A stretch of 64,000 nt of DNA, taken from positions 30,150,001 to 30,214,000 of the forward strand of contig CM057465.1 in assembly GCA_030035585.1 (NCBI GenBank), in the 5' to 3' direction. Below the pieces are notes generated by a model. It was given only the letters and a program-made list of their open reading frames with translations, did not search any database and was not told the origin of the DNA. Position numbers and translations under genes: made by a program. Numbering within the stretch: the first letter of the stretch is position 1; the number at the start of each line of letters is the position of its first letter. Shown here in pieces: positions 24,130 to 35,311 of the stretch. This DNA comes from Dugong dugon (taxonomy: Eukaryota > Chordata > Mammalia > Sirenia > Dugongidae).

Positions 24130-25028
24130 TGAATCTTATAGCTTTCATTCAAAAGTAGCACAGGATGAGGAAAAATTCTTCAGTCTGTGGAGTTGTCCGT
24201 AAATTACAGGAAGTCAGCATCCCTGCCTAATGCATGAAATGCCAATGGAGCCACCATAATTTTAACTATCATTGAAACCCTCTCAATCATTCTTAAAACA
24301 TTCCCTAACAGGTGTGCCCGTTTGTGGAGAGAAGCATTGATTTGCAGAATCAACTTTTATTTCAGTAAAAAATGTTCAAATTTCCAACTAATAATAAGAT
24401 TGAGTAACTTAAACGTCCATTTGGAAAGCCTGGTAAGATTAAGGCATTAAAAACTTATGCAAAAATAATAATCTTTGAGATCCCTTCCAGTTCTAATGTT
24501 GCTATAACAAATTCTAATATTCTCCTTTGAACACCCACACCATTTATGTATCTAGCATATGTCAAGGAAATTTTTTTCATTTTTACCTTCTTTTATTAAA
24601 TATAAAATATAAAAACACATTATCTGGTGAGCAAGATTTGTACCTCTGGAGACTTTAATCAATTGGAAATCTCATAGCACAAAATTGAATGAAAACAAAA
24701 AGGCGTCATTGGCTAAAATTTAATTCTGAGAACAACACCTGAGAAATTTTAGTTCTTCTTTTTCTTTCTTCACACCCTATTACTTTCCCAATATGGAGTT
24801 ATAGATCAGGTGATGATTACAGTGTAAAAAGTGGGAGTGGTATTTAAAGACTGAATTAAAAAATCATTTCTCACACCCACTGGCTCTTTGTTGCTTGAAA
24901 CTGGTGAGAAGACTTGTGATCTCCCTTCTAGTGCTAAATATTAAGGAAAACAATGCAAAAGAATGAGAAAACAGCTTACATACTGAGTTAATTTATTTCT
25001 GGCATGAGGCAAGAAGTTCTAAAGAAGT
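24130..25028. other. Unassigned sequence, no gene seen
   Basis: AT-rich DNA without a plausible gene or named repeat. Confidence 0.55.
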
Positions 25029-25245
25029 ACTTTTTTTTTTTTACACTTTTTTTTATTGTACTTTAGATAAAGGTTTATAGACCAAACTAGCTTCTCATTA
25101 AACAATTAGTATAAATATTGCTTTGTGACATTGGTTACTAACTGCATGACATGTCAACACTCTCCCCTTCTTGACTTTGGGCTCCCTATTACCAGCATTC
25201 CTGTTTCCTCCTGCCTTCTAGTCCTTGACCCCAAAGAAGCACTGT
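25029..25245 (-). mobile_element. L1 3' end, antisense fragment
   Basis: Starts with T-runs (an A-tail in reverse), then TATTGTACTTTAGATAAAGG and ACTAGCTTCTCATTAAACA. These are the reverse complement of the tail of the short-3'-UTR L1 type seen at 28620-28752. Only about 200 bp of 3' UTR remain. Confidence 0.75.
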
Positions 25246-25288
25246 TTTTTATCTGGAATTTGATAAAAGAACAGTGCAAAGTTTTCCA

Positions 25289-25525
25289 TTGTTGTGGTTA
25301 GTTGTCTCGGAGTCAACTCTAACTCACTGTGACCTTATGTTAAACAGAATGAAACATTGCCTGTTCCTGTCCTATCTTCATGATCCTTGGTACTTTTGAG
25401 CCCATTATCATGGCTATTGGGTCAGTCCATCTCATTGAGGATTTCCCTCATGTTTGCTGCTTTTCTACTTTACCAAACATGAGGTCCTTTTTTAGCAATT
25501 GGTAATTCCAGATGATTTATACTCA
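25289..25525 (-). mobile_element. RTE LINE 3' fragment, old
   Basis: Degenerate antisense RTE 3' end: GTTGTGGTTAGTTGTCTCGG, ACAGAATGAAACATTGCCTG, GTCAGTCCATCTCATTGAGG, then CATGAGGTCC. More diverged than the other RTE copies in the window. Confidence 0.8.
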
Positions 25526-25788
25526 ACCTCTCTGTACCTATTCCCACTCCATAGAAATTTAAAAATATCAAGTATATATAGCTTATAAAATTACAAATAT
25601 TAATTATATATGCATATTACATAACGAGAAGACTTATCTTTTGATTCCAGAATGAAGTTCTCTTTCTGAAACAAAGTTGCTTTCCAAAGGACTCTTGCTT
25701 GCTTTATCACCTGTATATACCTTCCTCTGTCATAACAAACTATATTGCTGAGAATTAAATGGAAATATTCCATCTAAAGTCACTAATA

Positions 25789-27183
25789 GGAGGCAGGGAC
25801 AAGATGGCAGAGTAGTCAGATGCCTCCGGTGGACCCTCTTATAACACAGACTCAAAAAACAAGTGAATCGATTTTAGATGACAATCTAGGCACCAAGAAC
25901 ATCAAAGGCAAAGTTGAGGAATCGGACTGAGTGGCAGGGGGAGGGAGAGATGGTTTGGAAGCAGTGAGGAGTTGCCAGACTTGATCCTGTGGGAGCTGGA
26001 GCTCTTCAGGCAAGATCACTTCATGGTACATGGAGAGGCAAGTAGCAGTGCTCAAGAGATGTTTTCCACATAGGGAGAGATGCAGTGGCGGAAAGTCTAA
26101 TCGGCCATACAGAACCAGTGAGAAGCAACCCTCTATCAGTGAAAGTAATTGTGTCTAGCCTACCACACGGATCAAAAACACCCCACTTTGGGAAAAACCT
26201 CTCTTCCATTTACCTCCCCACTCCCTACTCTGCACTGGGTCTGGGATGGCTTCAGAGACTGCCAAGTCCACTGGGCCAGAAGTAGGCCATCATATGTCCT
26301 GAGGCATTCTCCCAGCCTTGGAGAGGGAACAAATTAAAAAACAGAGGAAAAAATAATCTACTGGCTCCTCTAAGCCAGGAACTCAGGGTAGGCACAGCTC
26401 CTTTGACTAGGCACAGGAATAAGGGATCCATGGACTTAGAGTGCCTTTCCCACTGCATAGACTTATGTGGGTGCATTTCAGCAGCATAGGCCTTCATTAC
26501 AACAGTACAATAACGTATATACCTGAAGTCTAACTTCAACTGTTACAGCTGTGAAGTGGTAGATTTGTGACATTTGACACTGGTCTGTTCATTAAGCAAG
26601 GTCTTCACTTACCCACATGAGGGGCCTAAGAACTGGTGGCTCCACCCATTCCACATAGCCACCTCAATAGGGGTCCAAGAATAAAAGGTGCCCCACAGTC
26701 CCTACAGCCAACAGCATTAGGTGCTCATACTCAAGCTGAAAAACCCACCCACCTAAGTGCTCTAGGGAACAGGGACACCTCTTCCTCCTAGACACTTGGG
26801 GGTGGCTGTCAGAGTGTGTCCCCCTGCTGCAGCAAGATGCCTGTGCCTACACAATCACCCTTGCCTCTCTAGGACTGTAGGTGAGAGGCTACTCCACACA
26901 CTTGGTGGCTGTCGACTTGGGCACCTAACCTGAATCCATACAGAAGGACTGGGTGGACTCCTGAGCTCACATACATAGTAACAGATCTAAACACCTGCTG
27001 ACAGGACATTAGAGCTTCAAAGTTGCCAGTAATCAAACCAGCTCATGTGAGCAGCCTATTTGGGCATATCAAAACAAAAGAAGAAGCTAGGACACAGTAA
27101 GCAAACATAAAATAAATACATACCATAACCTATTGATGGTCTGGAGACAACAGTCAATATCAAATCACATAAAGAGGCATTCC
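25789..27183 (+). promoter_or_regulatory. L1 copy B 5' UTR
   Basis: About 1.4 kb from the L1 5' terminus to the ORF1 ATG. L1 5' UTRs contain an internal promoter. Nothing here shows that it is still active. Short open frames on both strands (for example 25852-26539) have no coding features. Confidence 0.8.
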
Positions 27184-27623
27184 ATGATGGCTTCAGCAAG
27201 CTCCCGAAATAAAGAATCTAGGAATTTTGCAGAGGAGGAAAATTTCTTGGAACTACCTGAGGCAGAATACAAAAGATTAATATACAGAACTCTTAAAGAA
27301 ATAAGGAAGGAAATTAAGCAAAATGCAGGATATGCAATAGAGGAAATAAGAAGATTAGAGAAGAGCATAACAACAAATTTAACAGGCTGCAAGAATCCAT
27401 AGAGAGAAAGCAATCAGAAATCCAGAAGATTAACAATAAAATTTCAGAATTAGACAACTCAATAGAAAGTTATAGGAACAGAATTGAGGCAACGGAAGAA
27501 AGAATTAGTGAGACGGAAGCACTTGACATCAACTTATTTAAGGAAAAATCAGATAAAAGGATTTATAAAAATGAAGAAACCCTAAGAATTACGTGGGACT
27601 CTATCAAGAGGAATAACCTATGA

Positions 27624-28247
27624 GTGATTGGAGTACCTGAACAGGGTGGAATAACAGAAAATACAGAGATAACTGTTGAAGATTTGTTGGCAGAAAACTT
27701 CCCTGATACCGTGAAAGATGACAAGATATCTATCCAAGATGCTCATCAAGCCCCACCAAAAGTAGATCCCAAAAGAAAGTCATTAACACATATTATAATG
27801 AAACTTGCCAAAACCAAAGATAAAAAGAGAATTTTAAGAGTGGCTAGGGATAAACGAAAAGTCACCTACAAAGGAGAGTCAATAAGAATAAGCTTGGACA
27901 TGAGGAAATGCTCACGATCACTAGCCATTAGAGAAATGCAAATTAAAACCACAATGAGATACCATCTCACTCCGGCATTACTGGCACGCATCAAAAACAC
28001 TGAAAATAACAAATGTTGGAGGGGCTGCGGGGAGGTGGGAACTCTTATGCACTGCTGGTGGGAATGCAAAAGGATACAACCATTTTGCAAAATGATATGG
28101 CGCTTCCTCAGAAAGCTAGAAATAGACATACCATACTATCCAGCAATCCCACTCCTAGGAATATATCCTAGAGAAACAAGAGTCGTCACTCGAATAGACA
28201 TATGCACACCTATGTTCATGGCAGCATTGTTCACAATAGCTAAATGA
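27624..28247 (+). other. Chimeric 207-codon ORF: L1 ORF1 C-terminus joined to ORF2 C-terminus
   Basis: Created by the nested insertion. Residues 1-91 are ORF1p C-terminal domain of copy B. From about residue 92 the frame enters the inserted L1 and encodes ORF2p C-terminal sequence, including [18 protein letters not shown] (a CX3CX7HX4C motif). It stops at TGA 28245-28247 within the ORF2 remnant. This is an accidental fusion; nothing indicates expression or selection. Confidence 0.85.
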
Positions 28248-28752
28248 TGGAAACCACCTAGATGCCCATCAACAGATGAATGGATAAACAAACTATGGTA
28301 GATACACACAATGGAGTACTATGCAATGAGAAAGAACAACAATGAATCTGTGAAGCATCTCATAACATGGATGAAACTGGAGGACATTATGCTGAGTGAA
28401 ATAAGTCAATCACAAAAGGACAAATATTGTATGAGCCCTGTATTGTAAAAACCCATGAAAAAGTTCACACAGAAAATGTAACAATCTTTGTTGGTTACCA
28501 GGGATGGAAGGGGTGGGGTAGGAAATAATAAAGAGGCAATAGATAAGTGGTATCTTGGGTGAAGGGTGATACAGTACACAATACATGGAAACTAGCACAA
28601 CTTGTACAAGGAAAGGTCATGGAAGCCCCATAGACACATACGCTGTGGGGTTGTTGACCAATGTCATAAAACAACATGTGTAATACTGTTTCATGAGAAA
28701 CTATTTGTTCTGTAAGCCTTCACCTGAAGTACAATAAAATATAAAAAAAAGA
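27899..28752 (+). mobile_element. Nested L1 3' end inside L1 copy B ORF1, perfect 15-bp TSD
   Basis: 5'-truncated L1 of about 850 bp in the same orientation as its host. It begins in the ORF2 C-terminal coding part (CATGAGGAAATGCTCACGAT), has an ORF2 stop at 28446-28448, and a 3' UTR of only ~300 bp ending in ATAAAATATAAAAAAAA. AAGAATAAGCTTGGA is present at 27884-27898 and again at 28753-28767. Its short 3' UTR differs from the ~1 kb 3' UTR of copies A and B, so it belongs to another L1 subfamily, younger in position than copy B. Confidence 0.96.
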
Positions 28753-28954
28753 AAGAATAAGCTTGGAGTACTCAGCAGAAACCATGCAGGCAAGAAGGCA
28801 GTGGGATGACATATATAAAGACTTGAAGGAAAAAAATTGTCAGCCAAGAATTACATATCCAGCAAAACTATCTCTCAAATGTGATGGCGAAATTAGGGCA
28901 TTTCCAGATAAACAGAAGTTCAGAAGATTTGCAAAAACCAAACAAAAATTATAA

Positions 28955-29440
28955 GGAATACTAAAGGGAGTCCTCGGGTTAGAAAATCAGTAACATCAGA
29001 TAACAACTCAAGACTAGAAAAAAGGACAGAGCAACCAGATATCAACCCAGATAGGGAAGTCACAAAAGTAAATCAAAGCTAAAACACTGAAAATAGGGAA
29101 ACAGATGCTAATAAGTAAAAGATGACAACATTAAAACAAAAAAGAGGGACTTAAAAAATGTAGACATAGATTTTTCATATGGAGAGGAAGTCAAGGCGAT
29201 ATAAAGAAATAAAAGACTGGAATAAACTTAGCAAAATAGGTGTAAATATTAAGGTAACCACAAAGGAAACTAACAATCCTACAAGTCAAAATAAAAAACT
29301 AGAAAAATATAAATACTCAGCAAACACAAAATCAACAACAATGAAAAAGATGAAAAGAAAATACACAAAGAAAAACAACTCAGTATAGAAAATTAAGTGG
29401 AACAAAGAAACTGTCAACAACACACAAAAAAGACATCAAA
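28955..29440 (+). other. L1 copy B inter-ORF spacer
   Basis: About 490 bp between ORF1 and ORF2, aligning by eye with 1932-2439 of copy A. A-rich. The open frame at 29179-29388 corresponds to the one at 2217-2438 in copy A but is low in complexity. Confidence 0.7.
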
Positions 29441-32400
29441 ATGAGAGCACTAAACTCATACCTATCAATAATTACACGTAAATGGCCTAAATGCACCAAT
29501 AAAGAGAGAGAGTGGCAGACTGGATTAAAAAAAAAACACAATCCGTCTATATGCTGCCTGCATGAGACACACATTAGACTGAAAAAGACAAACTAAAACT
29601 CAAAGGATGGAAAAAAATATATCAAGCAAAGAACACTCAAAAAAGAGCAGGAGTGGCAATATTAATCTCTGACAAAATAGACTTTAAAGTAAAGTGTCAA
29701 AACACCAGGGGGACATAACTATAATAAATATTTACGCACCCAATGGCAGGACTCCAAAGTACATAAAACAAACTCTAACAGCATTGAAAAGAGAGATAAA
29801 CAGCTCCACAATAAAATAGGAGACTTTAGCACACCACTTTCAGTGAAGGAGAGAACATCCAGAAAGAAGCTCAACAAAGACATGGAAGATCTAAATGCTG
29901 CAAACAACCAACTTGGGCTCATAGATATATCGAACACTCTACCCAACAGCAGCCAAGTATACTTTCTTTTCAAAGGCAAATGGAACATTCTCCAGAATAG
30001 ACCACATATTAAGCCATAAAGCAAGCCTTAACAAAATCCAAAGCATCAAAATATTACAGAGCATCTAGTAGAAATCAATAACAGAAAAGGCAAGGAAAAA
30101 TAAACAAAACACATGGAATCTGAACAACACCTTGCTCAGAAACTACTGGGTTATAGAAGAAATTAAGGATGGAATGAAGAAATTCATAGAATCAAATGAG
30201 AATGAAAACACATCCTACCAGAACCTTTGGGGTACAGCAAAAGCAGTGCTCAGAGGTCAGTTTATAGCAATAAATGCACATACCCACAAAGAAAAAAGGG
30301 CCATAATAAAAACATTAACCCTATAACTGGAACAAATAGAAAGAGAGCAGCAGAAGAAACTCTTAGGTGCCAGAAAAAGGAAATAATAAGAATTAGAGCA
30401 GAACTAAATGAAATAGAGAATAGAAAAACAATTGAAGGAGTTAACAAGACCAAAACCTCGTTCTCGGAAAAGATCAACAAAACCGATAAACCACTGGCCA
30501 AACTGACCAAAAAAAAAAAAAAAACGAGAGGAAGCAAATAACCCATATAAGAAATGAGATGGGTGATATCACAGCAGACACAACTGAAATTAAAAGAATC
30601 ATAACAGAATACTATCAAAAATTGTACTCTAACAAATTTGAAAACTTAGAGGAAATGGACAATTTTCTAGAAATTCACTACCTACCTAAACTAACACAAA
30701 CAGAGGTAAAACAACTAAATAAACCCATAACAAAAGATAAGATTGAAAAGGGAATTAAAAAACTTCCAACAAAAAAACGCCCTGGCCCGGATGGCTTCAC
30801 TGGAGAATTCTACCAAACATTTAGAGAAGAGTTAACACCACTACTACTAAAGGTATTTCAGAGCATAGAAAAGGATGCAATACTCCCAAACTCATTCTAT
30901 GAAGCCAGCATAACCCTGATACCAAAACCAGGTAAAGACATCACAAAAAAAGAAAATTACAGCCCAATATCCCTCATGAATGTAGATGCAAAAATCCTCA
31001 ACAAAATTCTGGCCAATAGAGTTCAACAACATAGAAAAAAATAATTCATCATGATCACGTTGGATTTATACCAGGCATGCAGGGATGGTTCAACATTAGG
31101 AAAACAATAAATGTAATCCATCACATAAATAAAACAAAAGACAAGAACCACATGGCCTTACCAACCAATGCAGAAAAGGCATTTGACAAAGTCCAGCACA
31201 CATTCATGAGAAAAACTCAACAAAATAGGAATAGAAGGGAAATTCCTCAATATAATTAAGGGCATTTCTGCAAAGCCAACAGCCAACATCATCCTAAATG
31301 GAGAGACTTTGAAAGCATTCCCCTTGAGAATGGGAATCAGACAAGGATGCCCTTTACAACCACTCTTATTGAACATTGTGCTGGAAGTCCTAGCCAGAGC
31401 AATTAGGCTAGAAAGAAATAAAGGGCATCCAAACTGGTAGGGAAGAAGTCAAAGTATCTCTATTTGCAGATGATATGATCTTATATACAGAAAACCCCAA
31501 AGAATTCACAGGAAAACTACCGGAACTAATAGAAGAAGATTTCAGCAGTTTCGGGTACAAAATAAACATACAAAAAAGAGTTGGATTCCTTTACACCAAC
31601 AAAAAGAACCTCAAAGAGGAAATCACCAAATCAATACCATTTACAATAGCCCCCAAGAAGATAAAATACTTAGGAATAAATCTAACCGGAGATGTAAAAG
31701 ACCTATACAATGAAAACTACAAGACACTACCGCAAGAAACCAAAAGAGACCTGCATAAGTGGCAAAACATACATTGTTCATGGATAAGAAAACTTAACAT
31801 CACGAAAATGTCAGTTCTACCCAAAGCCATCTGCAGATACAATGCAACCCTGATCCAAATTCCAGCAGCATTTTTTAATGAGATGGAGAAACAAATCACC
31901 AACTTCATATGGAAAGGTTAGAGGCCCTAGATAAGTAAAGCATTACTGAAGAAGAAGAACAAAGTGGGAGGCCTCCACTACCTGATTTTAGAACCTGTTA
32001 TACCGCCACAGTAGTCAAAACAGCCTGGTACTGGTACAACAACTGACACATAGACCAATGGAACAGAAGTGAGAATCCAGACATAAATTCATCTGCTTAT
32101 GAGCAGCTGATATTTCACAAAGGCCCCAAGTCCAATAATTGGTGAAAAGACAGTCTCTTTAGCATATGGTGCTGGCATAACCGGATATCCATCTGCAAAA
32201 AACTGAAACAAGACCCATACATAGCACCATGCACAAAAACTAACTCAAAATGGGTCAAAGACTTAAATATGAAATAAAAAATGATAAAGATCATGGAAGA
32301 AAAAATAGGGACAACGCTAGGAGCCCTAATACATGGCATAAACAGAGTATGAACCATAAGTAACAATGCACAAGCACCAGAAGAGAGACCAGATAACTGG

Positions 32401-33184
32401 GAGCTCCTAAAAATCAAACACTTATGCTCATCAAAAGACTTCACCAAGAGAGTCAAAAGACAACCTACAGACTGGGAACAAATTTTTGGCTATGACAAAT
32501 CCAATCAGCATCTTATCTCTAAAATCTACAAGATACTGCAAAACATCAACAGCAAAAAGACAAATAACCCAATTAAAAAATGAGCAGTGGATATAAACAG
32601 ACACTTCGCCAAAGAAGATATTCAGGCGGCTAACAGACACATGAAGAAATGCTCATGATCATTAGCCGTTAGAGAAATGCAGATCAAAACTACAATGAGA
32701 TATCATCTCACCCCAACAAGGCTAGCATTAATCCAAAAAACACAAAATAATAAATGCTGGAGAGGTTGTGGAGAGACTGGAACACTTATACACTGTTGGT
32801 GGGAATGCAAAATGGTACAACCACTTTGGAAATCGATTTGGCACTACCTTAAAAAGCTAGAAATAGAAGTAACATACGATCTAGCTATCTCGCTCCTTGG
32901 AATATATCCTAGAGAAATAAGAGCTGTCACACAAATAGATATATACACACCCATGTTCATTGCAGCACTGTTCACGATAGCAAAAAGATGGAAACAACCT
33001 AGGTGCCCATTAACGGATGAATGGATAAACAAATTATGGTATATCCACACAATGGAATATGATAAAGAACAATGATGAAGCTGTGAAACATCTTATAACA
33101 TGGAGGAATCTGGAGGGTATTATTATGCTGAGTGAATTTAGTCAGTCACAGAAGGATAAATATTGTATAAGACCACTATTATAA
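29441..33184 (+). pseudogene. L1 ORF2p pseudogene (endonuclease/reverse transcriptase), copy B
   Basis: L1 ORF2 remnant of about 1,250 codons' length. Endonuclease region 29441-30090, with frameshifts and a small deletion against copy A near 29690. The region 30132-31050 includes [17 protein letters not shown] (RT fingers) at about 30770. RT palm follows: motif A region [12 protein letters not shown] at 31171-31206 and [14 protein letters not shown] at 31465-31506. An open frame at 31475-31921 carries the palm/thumb ([15 protein letters not shown]). The C-terminal Cys motif [18 protein letters not shown] is at about 32755-32808. The stop TAA at 33182-33184 aligns with the copy A stop. Several stops and frameshifts. 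Confidence 0.9.
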
Positions 33185-34141
33185 GAACTCAAGAAAAGCT
33201 TTAAACACAGAATAAAACATTCTTTGATGGTTACGGGGGTGGGGAGGGATGGTGAGGGTTATTTACTAACTAGGTAGTAGATAAAAATTATCTTATGTGA
33301 AGGGAGGGACAGTACACACTACAAGGGAATTCAGCACAAGTGGACTAAACCAGACCTAAGAAGTTCCCTGAATACAACCAAACACTTCGAGGGACAGAGT
33401 AGCAGGGGCAGGGAACTGGGAACCATGCTTTCAGGGGACAGCTAGGTTAATTGGCATAACAATGTTTATTAAGAAAATGTTCTGCCTCCTACTTTGGTGA
33501 GTGGCTTCTGGGGTCTTCAAAGCTAGTGATTGGCCGTGTTTGATGCATCAGTTGGTCCCAACTCACCTGGAGTAAAGGAGAATGAACAACACCAAAGTCA
33601 CAAGGAAAGTATTAGCCCAAGAGACAGAAACCAGAGACTGTATCAGCCTGAGACCAGAACTAGATGGTGCCCTGATAGGGAACACAACAGAGACTCCCTG
33701 ATGGAGCAGGAGAAAAGTGGGGTGCAGCACTCAAATCCTTGTAAAAAGACCAGACTTAATGGTCTACCTGAGACTCAAGGAACACCCGAAAGCATGGCCC
33801 CTCGATTCTCTGTCAACCCAGAACTAAAACTATTCCCGAGGCCAACTCTTCAGAGAAAGACTAGATTGACCATGGGACATAAAATACTTGTGAAGACAGT
33901 GCTTCTTAGCTCAAGTAGATACAAGAGACTAAATGGGCAGCTTCTGTCTGGAGATGAGATGAGAAGGCAGAGCTGGTCAGGAGCTGGTTGAATGGACGTG
34001 GGGAATCAGGGGTGGAAAGGAGGAGTGTGCTGTCACAGTATAGGGAGAGCAGTTAGGGTCACATAACAATGTACGTATAAATTTTTGTATGAGAGACTAA
34101 GTTGAATTGTAAACTTCCAATTAAAGTACAACAACAAAAAA
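33185..34141 (+). other. L1 copy B 3' UTR and A-tail
   Basis: About 950 bp, matching the copy A 3' UTR block by block. A 153-codon open frame (33530-33991) lies within it but has no known motif and is probably chance. It ends in AAAGTACAACAACAAAAAA. Confidence 0.85.
33235..33258 (+). other. Potential G-quadruplex in L1 3' UTR
   Basis: Four G-runs (5, 4, 3 and 3 G) separated by loops of 1, 1 and 7 bases fit the standard G4 pattern. L1 3' UTR polypurine tracts are known for G4 potential. The matching tract in copy A (6702-6720) has lost two of its G3 runs. Confidence 0.75.
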
Positions 34142-34342
34142 GGTTTAAGGCACTCACACTGTATCTAGTGATCTCAAGAGCAGAGACCCTCTAAATCTTT
34201 CCTTAGTAAGGAAAGCTAAGATAAGGTCCAATTTCCCTTTCCCCTAGTTTTGTGACAGAAACACTGGCACAACAGTTTTTCTGTGCTAGTTAATAAATAA
34301 GTGTACATAAGTAAAACAAAGAAAGAAATCCTCCATGACGAA

Positions 34343-34780
34343 TGTTATGTAATTTAAGTCAAACGTTGGAGTCCTGGTACCGTCTTATAACCACCTGTGA
34401 CTTTGACTTAGGATAGCATGATTATAAGTCAACCCCACCCACCACATAGCCAGGTAATTAAAACCCCAGAACCAGTCCTGCAAGATTTTTAACCTGTACT
34501 TATGCACATATACTAGTCATAGCGCCTTCCCCACTTCAGTAATCCCAGCTACAACAGTGATGAATTGATCTGCTACCAATCAAGACCTTATAATGATTTT
34601 CTTTGTCCTCTATAGTGTATAATAGACACCATGACCATGATTCAGTGGATTCCTTTGGTCTCTGTACTAGGTACATGCTGAGGGTCTCCCTTATTTGAAT
34701 GATTGTGTTTGCCTTTGTCTTGGCTTAGTAAAAATCTCTTTTGATTAAATTTGAGTCGGGGGTCTTTTCCTCCTATAGCA
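34343..34780 (+). mobile_element. Possible ERV LTR (TG...CA)
   Basis: Starts TGTTATGTAATTTAAGTC and ends GGGGTCTTTTCCTCCTATAGCA, a U5-like ending. The text just before (CTTAGTAAAAATCTCTTTTG) resembles an LTR polyadenylation region. No TSD or internal region seen. A gammaretrovirus-type (ERV1) LTR is likely but unproven. Confidence 0.42.
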
Positions 34781-35036
34781 CTAGAAAACTTGACCTTCTT
34801 AAATCATTAAAATACTGTACATGTTTAAATAAGTCTATGCGTTTCCACATCCAAGTCTAGTCTTCTCCTAGTCACCTCTCTACTAATTGTCATTGTTTGG
34901 AGTAGGCTACGTTTTTGCCACACCACTACGGTACTGGTACGCTAAAGCAAAATCAGACTATTTTCTTGACTCTCCTGCATTTTTGTGTAATAACTCTTGT
35001 CAAAGTTATCCATTTAAAAGGTCTTTAGAGAATCCT

Positions 35037-35216
35037 GGAGCCCTGATAGTGCAGTTGTTAAGAGCTACAGTGAGCTATAGCTGGTAACCAAAAGGTTGGA
35101 AGTTCGAATCCACCAGCCACTCCTTGGAAACCCTATGGAGCAATTCTTCTCTGTCCTATAGGGTCACTGTGAGTTGGAATCGACTCGATGGGAACGGGGT
35201 TGGTTTGACTTGGTTT
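35037..35216 (+). mobile_element. AFROSINE with intact B box
   Basis: Head GGAGCCCTGATAGTGCAG, B-box AGTTCGAATCC at about 35100-35110 (the best-preserved tRNA-like promoter box in the window), GACTCGATGGGAACGG near the end, then a TTGGTTTGACTTGG tail. The head carries a ~15-bp extra stretch (CAGTGAGCTATAG). GAATCCT before it (35030-35036) and GGATCCT after it (35220-35226) are a weak TSD candidate. Confidence 0.92.
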
Positions 35217-35311
35217 AAAGGGATCCTGACCACAGACGGTAAAAAAATAAGAAGCTATCCTACATGCTGCACTAAGGATTTAAGCTCAATATAAAAACTG
35301 ATTCCATGACA

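Larger units (their letters stand above)
27184..28954 (+). pseudogene. L1 ORF1p pseudogene (copy B), split by L1 insert
   Basis: L1 ORF1 RNA-binding protein remnant. The start is the tandem ATG at 27184/27187, giving MMASASSRNKESRN. The N-terminal and coiled-coil region runs to about 27560 with a frame break near 27400. The RRM/C-terminal region follows from 27624: VIGVPEQGG, DLLAENFPDT, then VTYKGESIRIS. At 27899 a foreign L1 3' end interrupts it. ORF1 resumes after the second TSD copy as AETMQARRQWDDIYKDLKEK and ends at TAA 28952-28954. Without the insert it is about 300 codons. Confidence 0.9.
25789..34141 (+). mobile_element. L1 LINE copy B, full length with nested L1 insert
   Basis: L1 retained from its 5' end (GGAGGCAGGGACAAGATGGC, a typical L1 start) to its A-rich tail at about 34129-34141. 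It spans about 8.35 kb, of which 869 bp are the nested L1 and its duplicated target site, leaving ~7.5 kb. Parts: 5' UTR 25789-27183, ORF1 27184-28954 (split), spacer, ORF2 29441-33184, 3' UTR to 34141. Both ORFs are broken. AAGTCACTAA just before the start and AAGGCACTCA just after the tail may be a diverged TSD. Confidence 0.93.

Noticed and set aside
33530-33991. 153-codon frame in the L1 copy B 3' UTR
   Set aside because: Located in known untranslated sequence; I see no corresponding long frame at the matching place of copy A.
25789-34141. L1 copy B as a potentially active element
   Set aside because: Full-length layout, but ORF1 is split by another L1 and ORF2 has multiple stops and frameshifts.
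35098-35112. tRNA-like B box as a tRNA gene
   Set aside because: It belongs to the AFROSINE head; the cloverleaf is not intact and the SINE body follows directly.
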